A model generated the notes under the pieces. The model was not told the DNA's origin and did no database searches. It saw only the letters and a program-made list of their open reading frames with translations. Position numbers and translations under genes: made by a program. This document shows positions 26,408 to 36,186 of a stretch of DNA of 64,000 nucleotides, in pieces. Source of the stretch: Nostoc sp. NIES-3756 (lineage in GTDB: Bacteria > Cyanobacteriota > Cyanobacteriia > Cyanobacteriales > Nostocaceae); the NCBI RefSeq assembly GCF_001548375.1, contig NZ_AP017295.1, forward strand, positions 3,878,501 to 3,942,500. Direction: 5' to 3'. How positions within the stretch are numbered: the stretch's first letter is position 1; the number at the start of each line of letters is the position of its first letter.

Positions 26408-28717
26408 TCATCTTCCTGCTGGTAGAGCTTTTTTTGGGGAATGTTTAAGCATTGGACGTAAACCGTTAACTCCAGCAACTATGGTTGAGCCATTGTTGAC
26501 TACTGTTGCTGCTAGTGGGTTTAGACCAAACAACACCGCAATTACTAATGCTCCTATGTTAGGAATAGCGATAATTCCGGTGTTTTGGCGAATCAAACTC
26601 TTGGCTTGACGGGCGATCGCAATTGCTTCTAATATTCCGTGTAAGTCGTTCTCCATTAGCACCACATCGGCTGTTTCGCGTGCGATTTCCGAACCATGAG
26701 CGAAGGATACAGAAACATCAGCGTAAGCTAAAGCTGGAGAATCGTTAATCCCATCCCCAACAAATGCAACTGTCTTGCCTTGCTCGTGCAGTCCACGGAC
26801 TACCGTTGCTTTTTGTTCTGGAAAAGCTTCTGCATGGGTATTTGCGGGTGCAATTCCCAGTTCGGCTGCTACAGCTGTGGCTGTGCGCTTGTTATCGCCG
26901 GTGAGCATATGGACTTCCACACCTTCTACCGTCATCAACCGAGAAATGACTTCTTTGGTTTCAGGACGGAGAATATCACTATATCTTATTTTACCTTGGA
27001 GTTGCCCGTTAATGGCGACATAAATTACCGAGGTAGCTTTAGCACCATTGCCGTTGAGGGCTTCCATATCTACGCCTTCTTGACGTAAGAAGCGCTCACT
27101 ACCGACATAAATAGTCTCGCCATCAATCTCAGCTTTTACCCCTAAACCAAGCTTATAATCCCATTTACTGCGGCTGGGGATCGCTACTTGTTGGGACTCT
27201 GCATAACGCACGATCGCTTCTGCAACTGGATGGGTAAGACGCTGTTCGGCGGCGGCGGCAATTGCTAATATGCGATCGCTAGAGATTTCGTTGTTGTAAC
27301 TATCAACGCCAATTACAGCTACTTCCCCTTGGGTGAGTGTGCCTGTTTTATCAAAGACGATGGTATCAATTTCGGCTAATTTTTCTAGAGCGCGACCGCT
27401 ACGGATGAGAATACCTTGTCGTGCTGCATGGGATAGAGCAGCGAGAACTGTCGTGGGAATAGATACGCGAATCCCTGTACATAAGTCAAGGGTGAGAATA
27501 CTGGCAACCCTAACTGGATTGCGGGTTATGGCAAATACTGCTGCCCCTAGTAATAGGGTGGGGACAACGGCGATTTCTGCAATCTTGTTAGCGTGGTTTT
27601 CCATGCGAGTGTCATGGATGGGCGCTTCTTCCATCAGCTTAATGCTTTGTCCGGCACGAGTATCATTACCGAGGCGTTCCGCCAAAATATATACTTGTCC
27701 TTCCCGTACCAAAGTTGAAGCAAATACAGACTGTCCCTGCTTTTTCAAAATGGGTACAGATTCGCCTGTCAGCTTTTGTTCATCAACTAAAGCCTTACCT
27801 TGGAGGATAGTTCCATCAACTGGTATTTGTTCTCCTGGATAGACAATTACAGTATCACCTGGAAGTACTTGTTGGATGGGGATTTGCACCTTCTCACCGT
27901 TGCGTTCCACCCAAGCAAACTGTCCCAAGGAACCGAGAAGATCCAATGTTTGCATTTTGGAAGAACGAGCGGTGCGATCGCGGATATTTTCGCCAATCTC
28001 GATTAAGCTCAACATCAGCGCTGGTGTGAGGAATTGTCCTTGCACTGTTGTAATGGCGATCGCAATAAAGTCTAAAAAGTCGATACTTAACTTGCGTTCT
28101 TTGACAATTCCGTCTACCGCTCTTTTAAATACGGGTAAGGTTGCCAGTGCAATAGTTCCAGCCGTCAAAACTGGGGGAACAGCTATCCCCAAAGGCCCGC
28201 TCAGTACGGCTAAACCAGTAGCAAACATAGAAAGCTGCATCCCCGGCCAAGACGCTTCTTCCTCTTGTGGTGCTGCCTTTTTGGGATTTAGCAGGACAAC
28301 TCCAGCATCACTTGCAGCCATTAACAAACAGCTAAGGCGTGATTTCATTTTCGCCTCAGTGACACCACTGGATTTGTAATTCACAACCAAAGATGCGGCG
28401 GATGGCTTAATTTTGACGCTTGTTACTAGGGGATCAGCTTCTAGTAAGGTTTGTAACCTTTGAGCGTAGTCTGCATCGTTGCGTAAGCGAGGTACACGCA
28501 ACCGCAACCTACCGCGCACTGCATGAACTACGCTAAAAACAACTTGCGGAACCTTCTTAGAAGAGTTTACTTGAGCAGAAGTTAGAGCCACTCTGCCATT
28601 TTGTCTCACTGCTGTCTTCTGAGGTAAGGGAGCCAGAGATATTTCTTTGCCCTTTTCCTCTAAGGTTACATAAGACTCTTGAATAGAAGGTGATGCTAGT
28701 TGGACTGTCATTGCCAT
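26408..28717 (-). CDS. P1B-like P-type ATPase lacking the CPC motif
   Basis: 769 residues. An N-terminal HMA2-like domain (about 60-145, RGRLRLRVPRL) lacks CxxC. The catalytic machinery is intact: TGES (about 317-320), phosphorylation site DKTGT (Asp456), LTHPVAEAIV (the P1B HP motif) and GDGINDSP. In the membrane helix before the P domain, where P1B pumps carry CPC, SPC or CPH, this protein has DLCTGIRVSIPT (Cys413, no proline next to it). Metal specificity therefore cannot be assigned. ATG codons at 28717 and 28711 are both possible. It lies in a leftward operon-like cluster with HMA2-like proteins. Confidence 0.9.
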   Translation of the reverse strand: MAMTVQLASPSIQESYVTLEEKGKEISLAPLPQKTAVRQNGRVALTSAQVNSSKKVPQVVFSVVHAVRGRLRLRVPRLRNDADYAQRLQTLLEADPLVTSVKIKPSAASLVVNYKSSGVTEAKMKSRLSCLLMAASDAGVVLLNPKKAAPQEEEASWPGMQLSMFATGLAVLSGPLGIAVPPVLTAGTIALATLPVFKRAVDGIVKERKLSIDFLDFIAIAITTVQGQFLTPALMLSLIEIGENIRDRTARSSKMQTLDLLGSLGQFAWVERNGEKVQIPIQQVLPGDTVIVYPGEQIPVDGTILQGKALVDEQKLTGESVPILKKQGQSVFASTLVREGQVYILAERLGNDTRAGQSIKLMEEAPIHDTRMENHANKIAEIAVVPTLLLGAAVFAITRNPVRVASILTLDLCTGIRVSIPTTVLAALSHAARQGILIRSGRALEKLAEIDTIVFDKTGTLTQGEVAVIGVDSYNNEISSDRILAIAAAAEQRLTHPVAEAIVRYAESQQVAIPSRSKWDYKLGLGVKAEIDGETIYVGSERFLRQEGVDMEALNGNGAKATSVIYVAINGQLQGKIRYSDILRPETKEVISRLMTVEGVEVHMLTGDNKRTATAVAAELGIAPANTHAEAFPEQKATVVRGLHEQGKTVAFVGDGINDSPALAYADVSVSFAHGSEIARETADVVLMENDLHGILEAIAIARQAKSLIRQNTGIIAIPNIGALVIAVLFGLNPLAATVVNNGSTIVAGVNGLRPMLKHSPKKALPAGR

Positions 28718-28829
28718 TACCTTAATCTTTGAATGTGGTGTGTATGTCTGTTGTCTGTTTTCTGTTGACAGGTAAGCTAAAGCTGCACAAGCTACTTGCT
28801 AGCCTCTGAGAACGCAGACTTGCTTGGTT

Positions 28830-29537
28830 TTATTTGCTGCTGGATGTATTAGCTGTGATCCCGGCAGATTCAATCAGACTGGAAAAGTAAGCTACTGCAA
28901 CTGCAAAAATGCTTTGCAACGGCTGTTGCGGCAACCTTCGCACTTTTCCTGGTTGATAGGTGATAATCACAGAAGCCGCCATACGATTGATGCGTTCGCT
29001 AATTACCACTGGATCTGATTGGAGTAGAGCTTCTAAGCGTTGGACGTATGCTGGATTTGTGGCAATTTGCGGAACATGAAACCGTACTCGTCCAGGGATT
29101 GAGTGAACAACGCTATAGGCTACTTTTACAGGTTGCTCAGTCGCTTGTGAATTAGTGACAGACTGAGGCGGAGAGGGTGATATTATCGGCTCTTTGGTTG
29201 ATGTTAGAGTTACTTCTGTCTTAGTCATTTCAGCCGCCTGAAATAGACTAGCTAAATGCTCACGCATCTCCATATCGGACATTAATCCAGACTCGTAAGC
29301 AATTACCAAAGACCCGGTATCCTCATTAATTTCCTGATATCTAATCCCACTTTGCGCTTCTAGCAACCTTAGTAGGCTTTGGCGATATTTTGGATCTTCG
29401 CTCATCCGAGGGATGCAATATGCAATTTGCCCCGGTAGCGCATAGGTCACGCTATAAAATGTTTTTTGTGAATGCGTGCAACTTTGTTGCAACGGTCGCG
29501 GGACAGCATCTGATGACGATGATGCAGAATCCTCCAT
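28830..29537 (-). CDS. Protein with two HMA2-like domains
   Basis: 235 residues, ATG at 29537 preceded by GGAGG with ideal spacing. It has two tandem HMA2-like domains: about 25-100 (VTYALPGQIAYCIPRMSEDPKY) and about 140-210 (VVHSIPGRVRFHVPQIATNPAY), sharing the pattern VxYxxPGRxRxxxPxxxxxPxYxxRLExLL with the ATPase N-terminus and the next gene. Neither has a CxxC site. No strong membrane segment is present. It begins 35 bp after the upstream gene, so they are very likely co-transcribed. Probably a soluble partner of the ATPase. Confidence 0.75.
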   Translation of the reverse strand: MEDSASSSSDAVPRPLQQSCTHSQKTFYSVTYALPGQIAYCIPRMSEDPKYRQSLLRLLEAQSGIRYQEINEDTGSLVIAYESGLMSDMEMREHLASLFQAAEMTKTEVTLTSTKEPIISPSPPQSVTNSQATEQPVKVAYSVVHSIPGRVRFHVPQIATNPAYVQRLEALLQSDPVVISERINRMAASVIITYQPGKVRRLPQQPLQSIFAVAVAYFSSLIESAGITANTSSSK

Positions 29538-29572
29538 GTTGATTCCTCCATTGTTCCTTGATTGGGAACGTT

Positions 29573-30724
29573 CTATAACGGCAAGTTAGCTATAAAGTTT
29601 AAAGAATAAGATAGTGCTGAAGGTTTCATGTCAGCCCATAAACTAGAAATATCTAGAGTTTGACCTTCAGTTGGGGAAAAGTTTGTGGTTGTTGGCTTGC
29701 TTGGAGTAGTTAGATAACTAACTGTTTCTGGCTCCAAGGTAGTTGATGTGTTATTCAATTCTTTGACTGCGGCTGGCGTTTGTTGGGGAAATTTTGTTAT
29801 GGGGGTTGTCTGTAATGCTAATTCCATCAGACTTACCCAATGAGATACAGCTACTTTATTTTTTTTATATGATATCGCTAATGACGCTGCATCACAATTT
29901 ATGCGTACTTGGGTGACTAAAGCATCGGTTTTTAATAACCTTTCTAGACGCTTTGCATAAGCGCGATCGCTGGCTATAAGAGGTATGTGAAATCTGATTC
30001 TACCAGGGATTTCGTGAACAACACTATAAGCTACTGCCGCAGACTTAATTGTTGTCTTGGTAATTTTTTCTCCGGCGACGGCTGGCTGACATTCCTCTGT
30101 TGTGACTACAGTTGTTGCAGACTCTTTGACTATATCTTGTCCCGCTATTTGTGGTTCTAGATAGTCAATTACTCGCCGAGTTGCTTCTGCGGTAATCATA
30201 TAGATGGGAATTGCCGGTAAACCACTTACTCCCAATCCTCCTGTCACCGCTAACCCCGTCATTAAGGGGATAAACGAGACAGTTTGCTCTTTCCAAAAAT
30301 CAACAGATTTCCAAGGAGCAAAGGGATCTGATAAGGGTTGATTTTGCGCCGTTTGAATATTTAGTTGTTTTAATATCACCAACATCTTTGGCAGTGGCAA
30401 TTTATTTTCATCAAAGACAACTACCATGCTGCCTGTAGGCTCATTGGTAACAACTTCTTTGACACCTTGATACTGCTTTAATTGTTTGGCGATCGCTTTG
30501 ACGTTGGAGCTAAAACTACCATCAGTCGCTTTAATTCGTATGCGTCCATTCGTTGCGTGTACAACCTGCATACCAGTAGCAGAGATTTGTATCGGATATT
30601 GTCCCGATTTACTGCTATTCGTATTCACTTTTAATTCATCGCTTCGACGCTGAGTTAAGGTTAAGTCAGAGGATAAACTTAGATAGGGACTCGACCTCTC
30701 ACGACTAGTAATAGTTTTTGCCAT
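29573..30724 (-). CDS. Membrane protein with two HMA2-like domains
   Basis: 383 residues. The first HMA2-like domain spans about 50-125 (MQVVHATNGRIRIKATDGS). A hydrophobic segment (FIPLMTGLAVTGGLGVSGLPAIPIY split over about 155-180) follows, then a second HMA2-like domain (about 230-305, VVHEIPGRIRFHIPLIASD). The C-terminal 80 residues are low complexity. This is the first gene of the leftward cluster that includes the P-type ATPase; the ribosome site is weak. The repeated use of the same domain in four neighbouring proteins suggests they contact each other. Function unknown. Confidence 0.7.
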   Translation of the reverse strand: MAKTITSRERSSPYLSLSSDLTLTQRRSDELKVNTNSSKSGQYPIQISATGMQVVHATNGRIRIKATDGSFSSNVKAIAKQLKQYQGVKEVVTNEPTGSMVVVFDENKLPLPKMLVILKQLNIQTAQNQPLSDPFAPWKSVDFWKEQTVSFIPLMTGLAVTGGLGVSGLPAIPIYMITAEATRRVIDYLEPQIAGQDIVKESATTVVTTEECQPAVAGEKITKTTIKSAAVAYSVVHEIPGRIRFHIPLIASDRAYAKRLERLLKTDALVTQVRINCDAASLAISYKKNKVAVSHWVSLMELALQTTPITKFPQQTPAAVKELNNTSTTLEPETVSYLTTPSKPTTTNFSPTEGQTLDISSLWADMKPSALSYSLNFIANLPL

Positions 30725-30817
30725 TTATCTCGATAGCTACACCCGGCTCTTTAGGTTAACAATAGGTTAAGTATACATTAAAAAAAATTGTTGGGTATGA
30801 TTCTTAAGAAGATTTTT

Positions 30818-31357
30818 TTATTTTGTATTACTGGATACCAATTTCTGATATTCTTGCTCAGTGATCATCTCTAAAGTAGATTCTACTCGGTCAATAAAGA
30901 TTACACCATCTAAATGATCAAATTCGTGTTGAAATATACGAGCAACGAAGTTTGTTAACTCTTGTTTTTGTAAATTTCCGTTACGGTCAGTGTATTCGAC
31001 CTCAATAGCTTGATACCGAGGAACCAACCCTCTAATTCCCGGAACGCTTAGACAACCTTCCCAATCTTTTACCACTTCACTCGAATGAGACACTTTCTTA
31101 GGGTTGATCATGGCGGTAGGTTCCATTTGTGGCGCGTGAGGATACCTAGCATTAGGACGGGAAGCCACAATAAATAGACGGTAAGACTGTGCTACTTGGG
31201 GAGATGCAATTCCTACACCGTTGGCTTTAGCAACTGTGGCAATTAAGTCATCAATTATTTGCTGTATGGCAGGATCATGAACATCTTCCACCCAAGCAGC
31301 TTTTTGACGTAGTGTAGGATTGCCTAATTGAATGATGGGGCGTAATTCTGTAGTCAT
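30818..31357 (-). CDS. def: Peptide deformylase
   Basis: 179 residues, the usual length. It removes the formyl group from new polypeptides using a bound metal. All three family motifs are present: GVGIASPQ (motif 1, with Ser where Ala is common), EGCLSVPG with the metal-binding Cys, and QHEFDHLDG with the HExxH metal site and catalytic Glu. Cytoplasmic and essential in most bacteria. It lies on the same strand as the HtrA-type gene but is separated from it by 312 bp of repeats, so it is probably transcribed on its own. Confidence 0.96.
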   Translation of the reverse strand: MTTELRPIIQLGNPTLRQKAAWVEDVHDPAIQQIIDDLIATVAKANGVGIASPQVAQSYRLFIVASRPNARYPHAPQMEPTAMINPKKVSHSSEVVKDWEGCLSVPGIRGLVPRYQAIEVEYTDRNGNLQKQELTNFVARIFQHEFDHLDGVIFIDRVESTLEMITEQEYQKLVSSNTK

Positions 31358-31669
31358 AAGGTAGGGAGTAGGGAGCGATGAGTGATGAGTGCTGAGTAGA
31401 GAGTAGGGTAGTTACCCTTAGTCTAATGCCTTGAGATTAAGTACATATTAACAATTTGGTCATTAATCCTTAGTCATTAGTCCTTATACTAAGTTGCGCT
31501 CAAACATAATACGCCCTACTCCCCATTCCCACTCTCCACTCCCAGTCCAAGTTACTATCTTTGACTGCAACTTGTTATTAGTTATTAGTTTTTCTCCTCA
31601 TCTCCCTGTTCCCCTCCTGGGAGGGGTTAGGGGTGGGTTACTCCCTCATCTCCTCCGCTCCCCACTCCC
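31358..31669. repeat. Repeat-rich spacer including an inverted copy of a sequence near dnaN
   Basis: No gene. It contains runs of GAGTAGGG, GTGATGAG and TTATTAG-type short repeats. Bases 31605-31652 are an exact inverted copy of 36083-36130, beyond the dnaN gene, with weaker similarity extending to 31578. Confidence 0.85.
31605..31652 (+). repeat. 48-bp inverted repeat, left copy (flanks the dnaA-oriC-dnaN region)
   Basis: Perfect reverse complement of 36083-36130. The core includes CCCCTCCTGGGAGGGG, itself palindromic. Outside the core, 31578-31604 matches 36131-36157 at about 21 of 27 positions. Confidence 0.9.
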
Positions 31670-32923
31670 TCACTCCTCCCTCTGCAAAGGTAAAGGCGCA
31701 GGTGTGACGGCTACTTGTGTTGTTTGTCCTTTGCGTTCTATTTGCAGTTGTAAGGGTTTGCCGATTTGGCTATTTTCTACAAGTCTTTGCACTTCTTCAA
31801 CTGTGGTGACAGATTGATTATTAATACTTTGAATCACATCTCCTGGTGTAATTCCGGCATTATCGGCGGGGGAGCCACCAATGATTCTGACTATTAAGAC
31901 ACCTTTATCTGCGGTAATATTAATGCGATCGCCAAATCTTTCATTTAGTCTTTGTTTAACTGCTGGTGTGAGGTTTGCCATCTGCACACCCAAATAAGGA
32001 TGGTCTACTTTACCTTGAGTAATTAATTCTTGAGAAATCTTCTGCACAGTATTAATGGGAATGGCAAAACCCAAACCTTGAGCGCCTCTAATAATAGCTG
32101 TGTTCATCCCAATTACTTGACCACGAGCATTCAGCAAGGGGCCGCCAGAGTTACCTGGGTTAATTGCTGCATCTGTTTGTAGATAGTCAACACGCTTATC
32201 ACTAGCACCAATATCACTACTAGAACGACCTGTGGCGCTGATAATGCCCGATGTTACCGTATTATTTAACCCCAGAGGATTACCGATCGCAATTACTGCT
32301 TCACCTGGTTGTAAAGCTTCAGAGTTACCTAGAGGTACAGTTTGTAAGTTATTGGCATCTATTTTAATTACAGCTACGTCCGTTACTGGGTCTTCACCCA
32401 ATACCTTACCGTCAAAAGACCTACCATCCTTGAGGGTAACTGTAACGATATCAGCACCATTGACTACGTGAGCATTAGTCAAGATTTGTCCAGAGGAACT
32501 AATCACAAATCCTGAACCGCTACCTCTTTCTACTCGCTGTCTCTGCTGTGATGGCGTTCCCTCCCCAAAAAAGCGGCGGAAGAAGGGATCGCTAAATTCT
32601 TCTGGGACGCGAGCTGTCACTGTCCTCGCAGAATCAATTCGCACTACTGCACCTCCCACCTTCTGCACTACTGATACTACAAAATTAGGGTCGCCAGTGG
32701 AAGAAAAAATTGCTGGAGGCGCGATGGCTGGAGTGTTATCAGTAACTATTTCGGGTTGTGATTGGTTTGTCTGCGACTGTGAATTTCTGGTAGGTAAAAC
32801 AGAGCAGCCGCCAACAGCTACCATCACTCCACCCAGTAGTATTAAGCCTACACCCCTGAATCCCTTCTTATCAGGCAATCTCGAAGTATAAATATTTTTT
32901 AGTTCACTATTATGTGTCTTCAT
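31670..32923 (-). CDS. HtrA/Deg-type trypsin-like serine protease with PDZ domain (HhoA/HhoB/HtrA family)
   Basis: 417 residues. The N-terminus has a hydrophobic segment ending in VAVGGCS, which could be a lipobox (Cys as lipidated residue) or a plain membrane anchor. The protease domain has the full triad: His in TNAHVVNGAD, Asp in DPVTDVAVIKID and Ser in NPGNSGGPLLN. One PDZ domain (about 300-400) carries the GVLIVRIIGGSPADNAGI carboxylate-binding region. Cyanobacteria typically have three paralogues that degrade or refold misfolded proteins in the periplasm and thylakoid lumen; I cannot say which one this is. It is divergent from dnaA with 169 bp between. Confidence 0.95.
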   Translation of the reverse strand: MKTHNSELKNIYTSRLPDKKGFRGVGLILLGGVMVAVGGCSVLPTRNSQSQTNQSQPEIVTDNTPAIAPPAIFSSTGDPNFVVSVVQKVGGAVVRIDSARTVTARVPEEFSDPFFRRFFGEGTPSQQRQRVERGSGSGFVISSSGQILTNAHVVNGADIVTVTLKDGRSFDGKVLGEDPVTDVAVIKIDANNLQTVPLGNSEALQPGEAVIAIGNPLGLNNTVTSGIISATGRSSSDIGASDKRVDYLQTDAAINPGNSGGPLLNARGQVIGMNTAIIRGAQGLGFAIPINTVQKISQELITQGKVDHPYLGVQMANLTPAVKQRLNERFGDRINITADKGVLIVRIIGGSPADNAGITPGDVIQSINNQSVTTVEEVQRLVENSQIGKPLQLQIERKGQTTQVAVTPAPLPLQREE

Positions 32924-33092
32924 GTGTCTTTGCTTCTCCGTGTCGGTCAGTGAGTGCTAGGATCTTGCCTACCGGGTTTACCCCAAAATGATTACAACTC
33001 AAAAGCTGGTTCCAGGTCTAGAGCGTCTGAATGCTAAATTGGTGCTTGCTTATATCTTCTATTGTGACGATTAGCAGCAAAGGTGGTAAAAA

Positions 33093-34472
33093 ATGGCAAT
33101 TCCCATTGATAGTTTATGGAGTCAGGTTCTAGAGCGTTTACAGCTAGAACTATCTCGTCCCACCTTTGAAACTTGGATTAAGACTGCTAATGCGCAACGC
33201 TTAGAACATAATTGTCTGGTCATTGTTACTCCTAACCCTTTTGCTCGTAATTGGTTACAGAAGTACTACATCACCACGATCGCTAATGTCGTACAGGATA
33301 TTATGGGACATCCTGTAGAAATTTATCTTACTGTTGCTAAAGGCGAAGAATTGACTGAGATTGATGGGGATAGAGAGTGGGAGTTACTAAGCAAAAAGAA
33401 TATATACGAAACAGTAAACCAGAAAAGACAGCCAAATACAGAATTAAACGCTAAATATGTCTTTTCCCGGTTTGTGGTTGGCGCTAATAATCGCATGGCT
33501 CATGCAGCTTCTTTGGCTGTAGCTGAATCTCCTGGGAGAGAGTTTAATCCTTTATTTTTATGCGGTGGTGTAGGTTTAGGCAAAACTCATCTCATGCAGG
33601 CGATAGGTCATTATCGGTGGGAAATTTGCCCAAATTCTAAGATATTTTACGTTTCTACCGAGCAATTTACGAATGATCTCATCACTGCTATTCGTAACGA
33701 TAGTATGCAGAGTTTCCGTGAACATTATCGAGCGGCTGATGTATTGTTAGTTGATGATATTCAGTTTCTTGAGGGTAAGGAATACACGCAAGAGGAATTT
33801 TTCCACACGTTCAATACATTACATGAAGCTGGTAAACAAGTTGTGATTGCGTCTGACCGTCCACCCAACCAAATTCCTAGTCTGCAAGAACGTTTGTGTT
33901 CTCGGTTCTCGATGGGTTTGATTGCGGATATTCAAGCACCAGATTTAGAAACGAGAATGGCAATTTTACAGACAAAATCAGAGTATGAAAATATCCGCTT
34001 ACCCCGTGATGTAATTGAGTATATTGCTACCAATTTTACTTCTAATATTCGTGAGTTGGAAGGTGCTTTAACTAGGGCGCTGGCTTACATCTCTATCTGG
34101 GGGTTGCCGATGAATGTAGCCAATATTGCACCTATATTAGTCACACCAAAGGAGAAAGTAGAAGCTACACCCGAAGCAATTATAAAAGTCATTACGGAAA
34201 ATTTTGATGTCTCCGTTGAAGACCTTAAAGGTAACTCCAGACGACGAGAAATAAGTTGGGCGCGACAAATTGGCATGTATTTGATGCGACAACATACCGA
34301 TTTAAGTTTTCCCAGAATTGGCGAGGAGTTTGGCGGTAAAGACCACACAACGGTGTTATATAGTTGTGAAAAAATTACGCAACTACGAGAAAGCGATCGC
34401 ACTCTATCACAAACACTAACTCAGTTGAGCGATCGCATTAAGATAAACAGTCGTTCCCAAAAATCATCGTGA
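33093..34472 (+). CDS. dnaA: Chromosomal replication initiator DnaA
   Basis: 459 residues. Domain I (1-80) has the [20 protein letters not shown] start. The linker is short. The AAA+ domain III has Walker [13 protein letters not shown], Walker [12 protein letters not shown] and sensor 1 ([16 protein letters not shown]). Domain IV at the C-terminus has the DnaA-box-binding signature [23 protein letters not shown] ribosome site AAAGGTGG precedes the ATG. DnaA binds the TTTTCCACA boxes just downstream and opens the origin. It is followed by that box cluster and dnaN on the same strand, the classical bacterial origin arrangement. Confidence 0.99.
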   Translation: MAIPIDSLWSQVLERLQLELSRPTFETWIKTANAQRLEHNCLVIVTPNPFARNWLQKYYITTIANVVQDIMGHPVEIYLTVAKGEELTEIDGDREWELLSKKNIYETVNQKRQPNTELNAKYVFSRFVVGANNRMAHAASLAVAESPGREFNPLFLCGGVGLGKTHLMQAIGHYRWEICPNSKIFYVSTEQFTNDLITAIRNDSMQSFREHYRAADVLLVDDIQFLEGKEYTQEEFFHTFNTLHEAGKQVVIASDRPPNQIPSLQERLCSRFSMGLIADIQAPDLETRMAILQTKSEYENIRLPRDVIEYIATNFTSNIRELEGALTRALAYISIWGLPMNVANIAPILVTPKEKVEATPEAIIKVITENFDVSVEDLKGNSRRREISWARQIGMYLMRQHTDLSFPRIGEEFGGKDHTTVLYSCEKITQLRESDRTLSQTLTQLSDRIKINSRSQKSS

Positions 34473-34895
34473 CCAGAATTAAGTGTTTTCCACAACTTTG
34501 ATTAAGTCTATGATGTTAAATATTAAAGACTGTATATAAACAGATTAAATATCAAGCCTTGTCTGTGGAAAAATAGTTATTTTTTGTGGAAAACTTGATA
34601 CTTGGCGGGGAAAACTTAACTTAAGTATAATTACCCTGTGGAAAAAATCAGGGGTTTTTCCACAAGTTTTCCACAGATAGATAGTGAATTGCTTTAATTA
34701 TGGAAATTATTTGTTTGGGTGGGGAGTGTGGGAAGAAATTTTTAATGTTTGGTTAGATGATGTTCCTATGAATGACTGTATTACAATGAGAAACACTAGA
34801 AAAATATTGATAAAGCCTTAAATTAGGATAATAATTTATACCCCTCACTATTCTAAAATTAATACCCGAATCATTTTTCTTTATCCCCACTCCCC
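34473..34895. other. oriC: Predicted chromosomal replication origin (oriC) with six DnaA boxes
   Basis: Six exact matches to the cyanobacterial DnaA box TTTTCCACA lie in 190 bp: 34486-34494 (+), 34564-34572 (-), 34585-34593 (-), 34637-34645 (-), 34656-34664 (+) and 34667-34675 (+). The last three are packed into 39 bp with opposite orientations. A further near match (GCGGGGAAAAC) is near 34605. The right part, about 34680-34880, is AT-rich and could be the unwinding element. The location between dnaA and dnaN agrees with the origin position reported for Nostoc relatives. Confidence 0.9.
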
Positions 34896-36059
34896 ATGAA
34901 ATTAGTTTGCGCCCAAAGTGACCTCAGTTCCAATCTTTCCCTTGTCAACCGTGCAGTACCATCACGACCGACTCATCCAGTGCTGGCTAACGTACTACTA
35001 CAAGCTGATGCGGAAACTAATCAGGTAAGCTTAACAGCCTTTGACCTCAGCTTGGGTATCCGTACTAGCTTTAATGCTGATGTATGGCAAGGGGGAGCGA
35101 TCGCACTTCCTGCTAAATTATTGGTAGATATCACTTCACGTTTACCAGGGGGAGAAATTACCCTAGATGATGAATCAGCAACTGATGGTACAGCCACCGG
35201 AGAGGGTTTAGTAGTTACACTCACACCCAAAACGGGACAGTACCAATTACGCGCAATGGGAGCAGAAGAATTTCCCGAATTACCTGTAATTGAAGACAAT
35301 ACAGCTATTTATCTCACAGCTACAGCCTTAATTGAAGGATTACGCGGTTCATTATTCGCCACCAGTGGAGACGAAACTAAGCAAGTACTTACGGGAGTGC
35401 ATCTCACAGTTAAACAAGATACCTTAGAATTTGCCGCTACCGATGGACATCGCCTAGCAGTAGTCGAAACCGCCAATGAGCGTCCTTTAGAAGATAACGA
35501 GCAACAATTAGAGGTAACAGTCCCAGCTAGAGCATTACGCGAACTAGAAAGGATGTTAGCCCATAACGCTGCCTCTGAAGAACCTATCGCTTTATACTTA
35601 GACCAAGGTCAGGTAGTATTTGCATGGCAAAACCAACGCTTAACTAGCCGGACATTAGAAGGTCAATACCCAGCTTATCGCCAACTAATCCCCCGCCAAT
35701 TTGAGCGCCAAGTCACAGTGGAACGCCGACAATTCGTCAGTACTTTAGAAAGAATTGCTGTACTAGCCGACCAAAAGAATAATATTGTCAAGTTAACAAT
35801 TGATAGTGCTAATCAAGAGCTTACCTTATCTTGTGAAGCCCAAGAAATGGGTAGTGGTAGAGAGTCGATGGCTGCGGAAATTGCTGGTGAAGATATAGAA
35901 ATTGCTTTTAACGTTAAGTACTTAATGGAAGGATTAAAAGCCTTACCATCTTCAGAAATTCAAATGCACATCAATCAAAACCTAACTCCCGTAATTTTTA
36001 CTCCACTTGGTGGTTTAAAAATGACTTATTTAGCAATGCCTGTGCAATTGAGAAGTTAA
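34896..36059 (+). CDS. dnaN: DNA polymerase III beta subunit (sliding clamp)
   Basis: 387 residues, the standard clamp length, with three repeated clamp folds. It starts MKLVCAQSDLSSNLSLVNRA and ends with the conserved MTYLAMPVQLRS, matching the usual clamp terminus with the MPxRL/MPV motif. Internal landmarks are EFPELPVIEDN and FAATDGHRLAVVE. The clamp encircles DNA and tethers the polymerase. It is downstream of dnaA and oriC on the same strand, consistent with replication-region organisation. There is no strong Shine-Dalgarno site. Confidence 0.98.
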   Translation: MKLVCAQSDLSSNLSLVNRAVPSRPTHPVLANVLLQADAETNQVSLTAFDLSLGIRTSFNADVWQGGAIALPAKLLVDITSRLPGGEITLDDESATDGTATGEGLVVTLTPKTGQYQLRAMGAEEFPELPVIEDNTAIYLTATALIEGLRGSLFATSGDETKQVLTGVHLTVKQDTLEFAATDGHRLAVVETANERPLEDNEQQLEVTVPARALRELERMLAHNAASEEPIALYLDQGQVVFAWQNQRLTSRTLEGQYPAYRQLIPRQFERQVTVERRQFVSTLERIAVLADQKNNIVKLTIDSANQELTLSCEAQEMGSGRESMAAEIAGEDIEIAFNVKYLMEGLKALPSSEIQMHINQNLTPVIFTPLGGLKMTYLAMPVQLRS

Positions 36060-36082
36060 AGTAGGAGACAGGAGACAAGGAA

Positions 36083-36130
36083 GAGATGAGGGAGTAACCC
36101 ACCCCTAACCCCTCCCAGGAGGGGAACAGG
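36083..36130 (+). repeat. 48-bp inverted repeat, right copy
   Basis: Exact reverse complement of 31605-31652. The two copies bracket the HtrA-type protease gene, dnaA, oriC and dnaN, about 4.4 kb apart. It lies just after the dnaN stop. Confidence 0.9.
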
Positions 36131-36186
36131 AAGTAGGGGAGAAAAACTAATGACTATGGACTAATGATCAATAACTAATGACTAAA

